Positions 37,095 through 45,680 of a DNA stretch of 62,268 bases are shown here, in pieces. The notes beneath the pieces were generated by a model that did no database searches, had not been told where the DNA came from, and saw nothing but the letters and a program-made list of their open reading frames with translations. This DNA comes from JAYWDA01 sp043747555 (GTDB lineage Bacteria; Bdellovibrionota; Bdellovibrionia; Bdellovibrionales; Bdellovibrionaceae). Position 1 is the stretch's first letter; each line of letters opens with the position of its first letter. The stretch covers positions 1 to 62,268 of the forward strand of contig JAYTOY010000063.1 in the NCBI GenBank assembly GCA_043747555.1. The letters run 5' to 3'. The position numbers and the translations under genes were made by a program.

Positions 37095-40000
37095 TTGGTC
37101 ATCCAATTCACAAGATGGCTATCCATTCCCACTTCACCGCCGTCATAATATGATTTGGGATCCACCTTATTCATAAATTCTAGAGCCGTATGGTAAGACT
37201 CAGGAAAAGCCTCAAGCTCCCAAGCTTTTTCCACAGCTTTCTGATAGCTTTCACGGGCCTGCTTAAACTGGGGCTGGGCTAACTCTTTTTCAACTTTCTC
37301 TTTATACATTTTTTGATCATCAGCACTAAATCCTTTCGGCACAGGTGCTTTAACAAAACTGTCTCCCATGTGCTGATAGGCCTGCCCAGAAAGTGCTAAG
37401 CCTGAGATAATTTCGTCAGCGCTATCATAATCAATAACATCTTTAATAATTTTGTTTGTTTCCTTAAGGGCCTGCAACTTTTCATCGATCGACCGCTTTA
37501 ACTTTGCTGGATCTGTCGACAACTTGATGGCCTTGTATTTAACTAAGGCTTCTTCCGCATCTTTCATGCGCGCCTTAGCCGGAAAGTTAGCAACACCTTT
37601 ACGTTTTGCAGCGGGCATCCTGCGATAATAACTTAAAACTTTAGCTCGCCACTTTTCAGATTCATCCAACTTTCTCTGCCCTTGATAAAGCTCCATCAAA
37701 CGAAACTGAGCTTCAATGGCTTTGCTTGCATCGCCACGGGCCATTTCGACGAATTCTTCAAAATGCTCGATGGCCAATTTTTTATGCCCTGCTTTGCGAT
37801 GAATTTGCGCAATACTAAATAAAGCGTCAGAATGATCTTGATTTTTTTTGCTAGTTTTTAAAACTTCATCATAAGCTCGCAAAGCTTCGTCATTTTTACC
37901 GGCCACCTCATAAAGTACAGCTGCTGTAAAGATTAAATTTCCGGCCAGAGAATCTTTCATATCTTCGTGCGCCACTTCTTTAAATAATCTAGCGGCGTCT
38001 TCAAACTGCCCAGCATCTTGCAAAAGCTTGGCGGACAATCTTTTCGACTTAAGCTTTAAATCTTTATGATCTTGCGACTTTGAGTTTGCAACTTTTTGGT
38101 AACTGATCAGTGCAAGCCCATTTTGCCCACCCTTTTCATAGTTAACGGCCGCGTTGAATTCGGCTTGCGTCACTAGCTCTGACTTAGGATTTTGCTTTGC
38201 GAAATTTTCATACTGCACGGCACTTTCGGAAAAGTTTTTAGAAGTTTCCAGATCTTGTGCTTTTTTGAAGCTGGCTTTTTCTAAAACTTGGCGTATGTCA
38301 GCTCCGGCTTTCGAGTCAGAAATTGCAGGATTCAATAGCAATTCTGATCCTGTTTTTTCAAGACCAACATAATCTTTTTTCAAACTATATATATCTAGTA
38401 TTAGATTTGCCGAATACTCGGCGTACTTACTGCGTGGATAATTTTTAACAATGCTTTTAAAAATATCGTGAGCTTCGTCGAAATAATTGTGTTGGTAATA
38501 AAGGCGACCAATTCGAAATTGAATTTCTGGGTTTTTTTCTGCTGTTGGAAAATTTGATGAATACCATTTTGAAGCTTTTATAAATTTTTCTTCTTTTGGA
38601 TCTAACGGTACAGGGTCCACTGAATTGCCTAATTTTTTACTCAGCTCTTTATCCGAAGGAACACCTTTTTCCACAGCATGAATTAGATTCGAAGCCGCCT
38701 TACCGAAAAATTTACTTTGCTTGGCGTTCTCAACCACCCAGTTGTACTGGGTGGCAGCTTCATCATACTTATTCATGTCATATAATAGTTCGCCGTAATA
38801 AAAATGCATATCCCCAATTGCTGGCGCATCCATAAAAGTTGCTAGGTAAAGCTGATAAGCATCGTTAGCCTGACCTTGAGAAAACGGAGTTCTGGAATTC
38901 TGGGCGGTCTGATGCTGTTGAAGCGCATAATTCTTCAAAGTTGTTTCGCGAAGCTTATAGGAATTGCTGACGAGCTCCTTGTTACTAGCATTAGCCTGCA
39001 ACCAAGCCCCTTTTGAATCGTAATCTTTCACCCACCTGTAAAGCTCTTCTTTAAATCTGGGGGAATTTTTTGCATAGAAATAGTACTGCACGATTTGATA
39101 TTGATAATTGAATGCTTTAGCTCCATTTGGATCTTTTGCAATAAGGTTTTTAAGAAGATAACTTGCTGATTCCTTATTTCCACGTTCAGCATAATAGGTC
39201 GCAAGCTTTTCCATTTGCAGAGTCATATCGCCGCCAACTAAATCAGAAAAATAGGCCTCTGCTTTTTCAGCCGTGCCAGTTGCTGCATAAAATACAACCA
39301 GATCTCGAACCGCTTCGTTTTCAAGTTTGGATCTGTTGACCGCTTTTTTTGTGGCAAGCTCTGCTTCATTTTCGGATTTACCCGCACGAATAATACTTTC
39401 GATATAGGTTAAGGCTTGCTGAAATTTGCCCATCCGATAAAGCGTCCAAGCCCCTTTATAAACGGCGAAAGTGTGCAGCGGGTGAGTCTTATCTTTAATC
39501 AGCGGAGAATAATTTCTATAAGCTTCAACCCATTTATCATTATCAAAATGATATTCAGCCAAGGCGAAATAAGCTTCAGTGACAAAAGGACTATTCGGAT
39601 ATTTTTTAATTAATCTTGTGTAATACTCGATTCCCTTTTTTTGGTTTCCCAATTCAAAATGATTATACCCCAAGAAAAACAAAGCTTGGGCCATCTTGGG
39701 ATCGCGCGGAAAATCTCTTTCAAACCATGTATAAAGTTGCAAAGCTTTGCGATTGTACTCGCGAGCTTCAACAGTATCTAAAACTGGCTTTACCTTTGTT
39801 TTTCCCGCTTGGAAGGCATTCAGTTTGCGATCGTACTCATTTTGCCTTTTAGCGTCGATGTAGGAAGATTTTTCGACATACAATTCGGCCAAACGCAGCC
39901 AAAGCTCTCCACGATTGGAGCTTTCTTTAAATTGCCGGGTCAGTTTGTACAGTTCATTAATCTGTTGATCTAGAATTTTTTCGTATTCAGCTTTAAGGCC

Positions 40001-40264
40001 GCCTTCTCGTTTAAAAATCTCTGCAGATCTTGGCGGCTTAATTTCCTCTAGATTTCTTTGAGTGAGGGGAGTGAAAGGAAGTTGCGATTCGGGCAATGAG
40101 GTTTCGCCCTTTTTCAATTGCAGCTTTCCACCGCGGCTTTCTTCTTTAATTTGTGCCATCAGCTCCGCGACGGTTTTTTTAGACGAGCCGTTCGCCATAG
40201 CCGTCGACCCGGAAGCAAGGAACCCGAAAATAACAAATGAGGACACAAATACGTGGTTTATCAT
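37091..40264 (-). CDS. Large periplasmic TPR protein (gliding cluster), 1057 aa
   Basis: A signal peptide (cleavage near TAMANG) is followed by more than twelve TPR-like repeats across the whole chain, with typical positions in LWLRLAELYVEKSSYIDA, ALFFLGYNHFELGNQKKGIEYY and IQFRIGRLYYQHNYFDEAHDIF. It is the largest protein of the cluster and resembles the giant TPR protein AgnA/GltD of Myxococcus in size and repeat content. The ATG at 40264 is three bases past the upstream stop; an in-frame TTG four codons earlier overlaps it. It probably forms the periplasmic link between motor and outer membrane. Confidence 0.82.
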   Translation of the reverse strand: MINHVFVSSFVIFGFLASGSTAMANGSSKKTVAELMAQIKEESRGGKLQLKKGETSLPESQLPFTPLTQRNLEEIKPPRSAEIFKREGGLKAEYEKILDQQINELYKLTRQFKESSNRGELWLRLAELYVEKSSYIDAKRQNEYDRKLNAFQAGKTKVKPVLDTVEAREYNRKALQLYTWFERDFPRDPKMAQALFFLGYNHFELGNQKKGIEYYTRLIKKYPNSPFVTEAYFALAEYHFDNDKWVEAYRNYSPLIKDKTHPLHTFAVYKGAWTLYRMGKFQQALTYIESIIRAGKSENEAELATKKAVNRSKLENEAVRDLVVFYAATGTAEKAEAYFSDLVGGDMTLQMEKLATYYAERGNKESASYLLKNLIAKDPNGAKAFNYQYQIVQYYFYAKNSPRFKEELYRWVKDYDSKGAWLQANASNKELVSNSYKLRETTLKNYALQQHQTAQNSRTPFSQGQANDAYQLYLATFMDAPAIGDMHFYYGELLYDMNKYDEAATQYNWVVENAKQSKFFGKAASNLIHAVEKGVPSDKELSKKLGNSVDPVPLDPKEEKFIKASKWYSSNFPTAEKNPEIQFRIGRLYYQHNYFDEAHDIFKSIVKNYPRSKYAEYSANLILDIYSLKKDYVGLEKTGSELLLNPAISDSKAGADIRQVLEKASFKKAQDLETSKNFSESAVQYENFAKQNPKSELVTQAEFNAAVNYEKGGQNGLALISYQKVANSKSQDHKDLKLKSKRLSAKLLQDAGQFEDAARLFKEVAHEDMKDSLAGNLIFTAAVLYEVAGKNDEALRAYDEVLKTSKKNQDHSDALFSIAQIHRKAGHKKLAIEHFEEFVEMARGDASKAIEAQFRLMELYQGQRKLDESEKWRAKVLSYYRRMPAAKRKGVANFPAKARMKDAEEALVKYKAIKLSTDPAKLKRSIDEKLQALKETNKIIKDVIDYDSADEIISGLALSGQAYQHMGDSFVKAPVPKGFSADDQKMYKEKVEKELAQPQFKQARESYQKAVEKAWELEAFPESYHTALEFMNKVDPKSYYDGGEVGMDSHLVNWMTK

Positions 40265-40266
40265 AG

Positions 40267-41883
40267 TTACTCGCAACTTTGTTTTCCGAGGTAGTGGTAA
40301 TTTCCCACCTCATCTAGCCAATATTCGCCTTTAAAAGGATAATATTGGTATCCGTTTTCGATGTAAAATTCACGGTTGATCTTGTCGTCAATCTGAGTCG
40401 AAGCTATATCATTTCCAATGATCTTCTTTTTAAGTGTATCTTTTTTCCCGCTGATCATCTCATAACGAATAAGACCTGCTTGCTCATAAAGGTCTGCAAG
40501 ATCTGCCCGCATATTCTGTAGATGCACGCGCACCATTTCACCCATAGCTATTTTTTTGTTCTTTCCCCGACTAGCGATGATTTTTTGCGCGTACACACCA
40601 AGTGGAGTGCCGCGAATCGTAAGGTTGGCATCGATACGAGCTTTTTCATCATTTAATGTTTTCAGGTATTGAAACCCACGACGGATATCACCTTGCTCCA
40701 ATGCATTTTTAAGAACTAAATAAGGCAGTCTAAGGTTGGCATTAGCTTCTTTTCCCTTTTTAATATCGTAAGCTTTCTCAGCTTCTAAATAGTATTCATA
40801 AGGGGAGCTATTTCGACTTAAAAATCCTGAAATTTGGGTTCTCACCGGTCCGTAAGTTTTTTCGAACAAGGTTAATACCTTTTCCATCTCGTCGTATTTG
40901 CAGATATAAAGATAAACAATCGCTCTTAAAAGCAAAGACTCAGGAATATAGAAATCTTCATAGTAAGCTGAATGTAAACTTTGAAAATTACTTAAGGCCG
41001 AGCGAAATCGCGCTCCTCTTAACATAGCCCAAGATTGTTCAAACATGGCTTGATGCCATAAGAAATGATCGCGAGGAACTTTGGCGTAAGCTTCGATAGC
41101 TTCGTCCCAACTTTGCTTTTGATACATGGATCTTGCGATGGCTAGCTGAGCGGCCACTCGGTTCGTATCTGTAACACCAGATTTTCCGCGAATCGCTAAC
41201 AAATTTCTAAAAGAGTCTAAAGCGGCATCAGGTTTATTCTGAGAAAGCTCTGCTAATCCCCGACTGAAAAGCGCTTGATTATAGTAACTGCTGCCAGGTT
41301 GGACTCGATTGAAATAGTTAGAGGCGCCTACAAAGTCCTTATTTTTGCTCTTAATTTCGCCAATGCGGTAATGGATCATATCTTTGTTGTTATTTGGAAT
41401 GTCGATGACATCAACCCTTGAAATTGCGTAGTCCAATAAAGTGTCGTCACCTAAGCTATCAGCTACAATCGATAGTTTTTCAATGGCTTGCTTTTTATAT
41501 TTCGTATTATTCATTCGAATGACATCAACAAATTGAAACGCGGCCACTTGGCTCATCTTTAATTCCATCAGCATTAAGCCCAAAATATATTTTATCTGAG
41601 GTCGTTCTTCTGCTAATTCACCTCGGCGGGATAATATAAAAAGCTGACTGGCTGCGGCCTGGTATTGTCCCTTACCCGCAAGCTCTAAAGCCCGCGTTAG
41701 CTGCTGGTGAGCTGCAGAATTTGAATTATAACTTGGCGCTGGGCTCATATTTTTTCTAGCAGGCATGGGCTTTGACTGAGCCCGCTTCTTGCCTGCTGCC
41801 TGTGCAGATGGCTCCGTCACAAAGAGAACAGTGATGCTAGCCAAAACAGTCATGATAAGGCTTCGTGAAATTAGGTTTCTCAT
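40267..41883 (-). CDS. Periplasmic TPR protein (gliding cluster), 538 aa
   Basis: Signal peptide to about residue 29 (EPSAQAAG), a basic/Pro linker, then TPR-like repeats over residues 55-350, including HYRIGEIKSKNKDFVGASNYF and AQLAIARSMYQKQSWDEAIEAY. The C-terminal 180 residues have a different, charged helical character and end in a short Tyr/Trp-rich stretch. It overlaps the outer-membrane protein gene upstream by four bases and abuts the large TPR gene downstream, so it is an integral part of the apparatus. Confidence 0.82.
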   Translation of the reverse strand: MRNLISRSLIMTVLASITVLFVTEPSAQAAGKKRAQSKPMPARKNMSPAPSYNSNSAAHQQLTRALELAGKGQYQAAASQLFILSRRGELAEERPQIKYILGLMLMELKMSQVAAFQFVDVIRMNNTKYKKQAIEKLSIVADSLGDDTLLDYAISRVDVIDIPNNNKDMIHYRIGEIKSKNKDFVGASNYFNRVQPGSSYYNQALFSRGLAELSQNKPDAALDSFRNLLAIRGKSGVTDTNRVAAQLAIARSMYQKQSWDEAIEAYAKVPRDHFLWHQAMFEQSWAMLRGARFRSALSNFQSLHSAYYEDFYIPESLLLRAIVYLYICKYDEMEKVLTLFEKTYGPVRTQISGFLSRNSSPYEYYLEAEKAYDIKKGKEANANLRLPYLVLKNALEQGDIRRGFQYLKTLNDEKARIDANLTIRGTPLGVYAQKIIASRGKNKKIAMGEMVRVHLQNMRADLADLYEQAGLIRYEMISGKKDTLKKKIIGNDIASTQIDDKINREFYIENGYQYYPFKGEYWLDEVGNYHYLGKQSCE

Positions 41884-42668
41884 CTGTAACTAGCCTCCGG
41901 AAAAAAGAAACTGGCACCAACACTTAGAAACAGAAAATTAAAGTTTGAACTATTTTCTTCAATCCCTTTAGCCGCAAAACTATGCCAACTAAAGTCCCAG
42001 CGAACCGCGATCCCTTTAGTTACGGAAAATATTTGTCCTGTTCCTAAGTGCAAAGTTCCCGGCTTTTCGTTCGACTGAGTGCCGGTCACACCGTAGCCAG
42101 CAGAAAAATACATATCGAAAGGAATAATTTTTTTACTGAACAAACTAAATTTTCCGTACATAGGAAACCAAAGAATATCTAAGCCCAGATAGTCTTTAGG
42201 ATAAATTAAATTATCAGTGCTCACATTTTGAAAATCTTTTAACTCTTTTGTCGATTTAGCTTCTGTTGTGCTTAAGTTAAAATAATTTGCTTCCAAACCC
42301 CAGGTTTCGTTCAAAAAATAGGCACCCTTTGCAACAAGTCCGTAGGTTTCAAAAAATGGATTATTTGTGACCAGATTTAATCCACCATAAAATTGGAAAC
42401 GACCCGTTTTCGGCATATATCTTTTCTGAATGACAGAAACTTCTGAAAATGGAGCTAAGGTTCCTAGACCACTAAATGTTGCTTCTTTGGTGTCCGAAGT
42501 TTTTTCACTGCTGGGCGCTTCGTTATTTTTCTTGGCAGTGGCTTTTTCAAGTTCTAGTTCAATGACTTGTAACTCATCATTGTCTGAACTGGATTCTTCT
42601 TGCGCCCATCCCCGAATTGGAAACAGAGTAACCAAGAAAACAGCTATTAAGAAAATCGACTTCAACAT
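41880..42668 (-). CDS. Outer-membrane beta-barrel protein (gliding cluster), 262 aa
   Basis: Signal peptide (cleavage near GWAQE), an acidic linker of about 50 residues, and a beta-barrel of alternating strands (FQFYGGLNLVTNN, WGLEANYFNLS, DMYFSAGYGVTG) ending in FFFPEASYR. Similar barrels in Myxococcus (GltA/GltB/GltH) carry the outer-membrane end of the gliding complex. Homology to a particular one cannot be shown by eye. It begins nine bases after the preceding barrel gene. Confidence 0.78.
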   Translation of the reverse strand: MLKSIFLIAVFLVTLFPIRGWAQEESSSDNDELQVIELELEKATAKKNNEAPSSEKTSDTKEATFSGLGTLAPFSEVSVIQKRYMPKTGRFQFYGGLNLVTNNPFFETYGLVAKGAYFLNETWGLEANYFNLSTTEAKSTKELKDFQNVSTDNLIYPKDYLGLDILWFPMYGKFSLFSKKIIPFDMYFSAGYGVTGTQSNEKPGTLHLGTGQIFSVTKGIAVRWDFSWHSFAAKGIEENSSNFNFLFLSVGASFFFPEASYR

Positions 42669-42677
42669 AATTCCCCT

Positions 42678-43391
42678 CTAAAATAAATAGCTGACGCCAA
42701 AATCCATATTGGTCGTGTATGTCATACGCTCTTGAAAATCATTAAAACTCGGCTTTGAATTACTCGCTAAAATCCCTGGATTTCCCGATAAAAATGGGAT
42801 TGGTGCTTGATGCGCATAAAGCCGCAGATCGACTCGCAAAGCCCATTGATGATTCAAATAAAACTTTTCTCCAACACCCACTGCCGCGGCGGGATAAGAT
42901 TTATGAGCGTATTTAACTGTGCCTAGTGCGGCTGTTCCGAAAAGCGACAAGTTAAGAACTAAACTTTTTGAAAGACTCATTTTACCGTAAAACATTTTTA
43001 AGTTGTAATCTGCCATCAAGGCATATTCGGGGGCCGGGGCCCTTGTAAAATCTAAATTATATTTACTATTCAATTGATTGGCGTAGCTGGATTGCCCTGC
43101 AAAGTTTTTACTATAGATCAAGCCGAACCCATGATGTTCACTGGTGTGATAGTACACAGCTGCACCCAGTTTACTGACGTTCGCAATGGGCTCCGTCAAC
43201 GCCATTCCGTAATATCCACCAAACTCAACATGGCCTTGTGTTACAACGGAACGATTTTTTACACTGGTGGGATTGTCGAAGATCGGCAAAACAGATTCTT
43301 GTGCCAATTCTTCTTTTGGCAATTCAACAACTTCCGAAGCCAAGGCCGTTCCTGATGCTATAATCAAAGCGGCAACAATTTTTAATAACAT
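42678..43391 (-). CDS. Outer-membrane beta-barrel protein (gliding cluster, first gene), 237 aa
   Basis: The start at 43391 gives a clean signal peptide (MLLKIVAALIIASGTALAS); upstream in-frame codons add 27 unlikely residues. AGGA lies about ten bases before it. The mature part has barrel strands with Tyr/Phe/Trp and ends FGVSYLF, a canonical C-terminal aromatic. It heads the gliding operon after a leader of about 115 bases that holds a promoter candidate and a stem-loop. A GltA/GltB-like role is inferred from position. Confidence 0.75.
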   Translation of the reverse strand: MLLKIVAALIIASGTALASEVVELPKEELAQESVLPIFDNPTSVKNRSVVTQGHVEFGGYYGMALTEPIANVSKLGAAVYYHTSEHHGFGLIYSKNFAGQSSYANQLNSKYNLDFTRAPAPEYALMADYNLKMFYGKMSLSKSLVLNLSLFGTAALGTVKYAHKSYPAAAVGVGEKFYLNHQWALRVDLRLYAHQAPIPFLSGNPGILASNSKPSFNDFQERMTYTTNMDFGVSYLF

Positions 43392-43432
43392 GCAAACACC
43401 GTTCCTAACGACGCCATGGACCATCTTCCAAT

Positions 43433-43469
43433 CCCACTGAATCATTGTGGAAAATAAAAAATCAGTGGG
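43433..43469 (-). promoter_or_regulatory. Stem-loop in the leader of the gliding operon
   Basis: CCCACTGA and TCAGTGGG (43462-43469 and 43433-43440) form a perfect eight-pair stem around a 21-base A/T-rich loop, between the promoter candidate and the first start codon. It may affect mRNA stability or translation; nothing more can be said. Confidence 0.4.
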
Positions 43470-43512
43470 CAAGCGACGGCAAGACCTCAGTCTGTTGATT
43501 TACACCAATGAA

Positions 43513-43541
43513 TTTAATTCCTAGACAAAAGTCATGGTCAA
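43513..43541 (-). promoter_or_regulatory. Candidate promoter for the gliding operon
   Basis: On the minus strand TTGACC (43536-43541) and ATTAAA (43513-43518) are 17 bases apart, upstream of the first barrel gene in the divergent spacer with the ABC exporter gene. No -24/-12 sigma-54 element was seen here. Confidence 0.35.
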
Positions 43542-43558
43542 TATGATCATAATTCACT

Positions 43559-45298
43559 ATGCAACGTTCAACTTTGTCCCGTCTTCTTTCGATTGCTCGA
43601 CCTGAAATTGCATCAATAATCTGGGGTTTGTTTTTTTTAATCATTTCAAGTGGCGCTAGTTTAGCCTATCCACAGATCATTCGGTGGATGGTTGATAACG
43701 TCCTTCAGCCTAAAAAATTAGATCTTCTGTTAATTGTTGTCGTTGTTTTATTTATTGCATTCGTATTACAGGGCGTGGCCTCAAGCTTTAGATATTATCT
43801 ATTCACAATGAGTGGCGAAAGAATGGTTTTGCGACTTCGTCAAAAATTATTTGAACGCATATTTTCGCAGGAAGTTTCTTTTTTTGATTTCCATCGAACC
43901 GGCGAATTGACCAGTCGCTTAGCTTCAGATTGTACAACCTTACAAAATACTGTGAGCGTTAATGTCTCTATGGGTTTAAGAAACTTAGGCCAAGTTCTGG
44001 GTGGATTAGGTTTTATGTTCTACACATCGTGGAAGTTATCAACTTTAATGCTGGTACTGATCCCGCCTGTCGGCATTGCTGCCGCCATTTTTGGAAAACG
44101 CATTCGAAAGTTTTCGAAACAATTTCAAGAGTCTTTAGCGCAAGCAAGCATCGTTGCAGAAGAAACAATTTCGGGCGTACGAACCGTTAAATCTTTTGTC
44201 CAGGAAGCGGCTGAATCTAGCCGATATCATAGCTCACTAAGCCATGCTTTAAAGTTAGTTCGCCTGCGCGTGATGGCCATCACTAGCTTTATGATGTTTG
44301 CCATGGTTGTTGGTTTTGGCTCTATCTGCTTTGTTTTGTGGTACGGAGGACGCGAAGTCGTTCTGCAAAATCTTTCGATTGGTGATTTAACTCAGTTTTT
44401 ACTTTACCTTATGTTGGTCGCGATTGGCGTCGGTAGCCTAGGAAGTCTCTGGGGAGATTTTATGGCAGGCATCGGCGCCAGTAACCGAGTTTTTGAAATC
44501 ATCGAGCGCGAACCAATCATAGCAGATATCGGCCAAACTCTTAACCGTATTGAAGGAAAGCTCGAATTTAAAAATGTTTTTTTTAGCTATCCAACTCGAT
44601 CTGATATTGACGTTTTAAAGGGCATTAGTTTCAATATTCAACCTGGCCAAGTGATGGCTCTTGTCGGCTCAAGTGGTGGCGGGAAATCGACTATCGCAAG
44701 CTTAGTGCCGCGCTTTTACGAGCCAAAATCAGGACAGATTCTTTTGGATGGAATTGATATCAAATCCCTTAAACCCAGCTGGCTGCGTGAAAATATTGGA
44801 ATTGTTTCGCAAGAACCTATTCTAATTTCAACAACGATTGAACAAAATATTCGCTATGGCCGCCCTAGCGCAAGTGATGAAGAAGTTAAAGCCGCGGCCC
44901 AAGCTGCCAACGCCGCCGAATTTATTTTAAGCTTTCCCGAACAGTATAAAACATCGGTGGGCGAAAAGGGAATTCAACTCTCCGGTGGCCAAAAACAACG
45001 CGTGGCTATTGCTCGTGCCCTTTTAAAAAATCCAAAAATATTAATATTAGACGAGGCAACGAGCAGTTTAGATACGGCCAGCGAACATTTAGTTCAAGAA
45101 GCTCTCCAACGCTTGATGGACGGACGCACAACCCTCGTGATCGCCCACCGTTTAGCGACAGTAAAAAATGTCGATGTCATCTTTGTGATCCATGAAGGCA
45201 AAATTGTTCAGACCGGGCAGCATGAAGACCTTTCCCGTCAAACTGATGGACTTTATTATCAACTTTTAAAAAGACAATTCACACAGGAGACCCCATGA
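43559..45298 (+). CDS. ABC exporter, MsbA-like half transporter
   Basis: 579 aa. Six membrane helices (residues about 20-285) precede a nucleotide-binding domain with Walker A GSSGGGKST, signature LSGGQKQRVAIARALL, Walker B ILILDEATSSLDT and the switch His in VIAHRL. Length and layout fit MsbA-type lipid A flippases as well as type IV multidrug exporters. With LPS genes around it an MsbA role is plausible. No Shine-Dalgarno precedes the ATG; CATAAT lies five bases before it. It overlaps the glutaredoxin-like gene (ATGA). Confidence 0.85.
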   Translation: MQRSTLSRLLSIARPEIASIIWGLFFLIISSGASLAYPQIIRWMVDNVLQPKKLDLLLIVVVVLFIAFVLQGVASSFRYYLFTMSGERMVLRLRQKLFERIFSQEVSFFDFHRTGELTSRLASDCTTLQNTVSVNVSMGLRNLGQVLGGLGFMFYTSWKLSTLMLVLIPPVGIAAAIFGKRIRKFSKQFQESLAQASIVAEETISGVRTVKSFVQEAAESSRYHSSLSHALKLVRLRVMAITSFMMFAMVVGFGSICFVLWYGGREVVLQNLSIGDLTQFLLYLMLVAIGVGSLGSLWGDFMAGIGASNRVFEIIEREPIIADIGQTLNRIEGKLEFKNVFFSYPTRSDIDVLKGISFNIQPGQVMALVGSSGGGKSTIASLVPRFYEPKSGQILLDGIDIKSLKPSWLRENIGIVSQEPILISTTIEQNIRYGRPSASDEEVKAAAQAANAAEFILSFPEQYKTSVGEKGIQLSGGQKQRVAIARALLKNPKILILDEATSSLDTASEHLVQEALQRLMDGRTTLVIAHRLATVKNVDVIFVIHEGKIVQTGQHEDLSRQTDGLYYQLLKRQFTQETP

Positions 45299-45633
45299 GA
45301 AAAATTTTAGGCCCCGACAAAGTTGAACAGAAAGCTCAACAAGCGATTAAAAACTTTCATCCAGAAATTGTTCAAGACATTGAAGTCATTTTGCAAAAAA
45401 ATGATTGGGTGATTGTTGGCATGGCGCAAAATCCAGTCGTTAAGAAAGCTCGAAGATTTCTTGAGAATAAGAACATTTCTTATAAATATGTCGAATTCGG
45501 CAGTTACTTTTCAAAATGGCATGAGCGCTTATCCATTAAGTTGTGGAGTGGCTGGCCAACATTTCCTCAAGTTTTTCATAAGGGCCAATTGATCGGCGGC
45601 TGTTCAGAATTAGAAAAATATAATAACTTTTAA
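45295..45633 (+). CDS. Glutaredoxin-fold protein lacking the active-site cysteines, 112 aa
   Basis: The fold is recognisable: beta strand WVIVGMAQNP, the cis-Pro loop WPTFPQVF (Pro91) and the glutathione-binding-like GGCSEL (101-106), after an N-terminal helical extension of about 35 residues. The usual CPYC or CGFS site is replaced by NPVV (residues 46-49), so thiol-disulphide chemistry through that site is impossible. It may bind glutathione or a protein partner instead. Its ATG overlaps the stop of the exporter gene, which ties it to the transporter. Confidence 0.82.
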   Translation: MRKILGPDKVEQKAQQAIKNFHPEIVQDIEVILQKNDWVIVGMAQNPVVKKARRFLENKNISYKYVEFGSYFSKWHERLSIKLWSGWPTFPQVFHKGQLIGGCSELEKYNNF

Positions 45634-45637
45634 TCTT

Positions 45638-45669
45638 AGAATAACTCCGCTCTTGGGCGGAGTTATTCT
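45638..45669. terminator. Bidirectional terminator hairpin
   Basis: A perfect 13-bp stem (45638-45650 with 45657-45669) and six-base loop lies between the convergent glutaredoxin-like and ompA-like genes. The AT-rich outer arm supplies a weak U-run in both directions. Confidence 0.75.
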
Positions 45670-45680
45670 ATCCTAAAATA

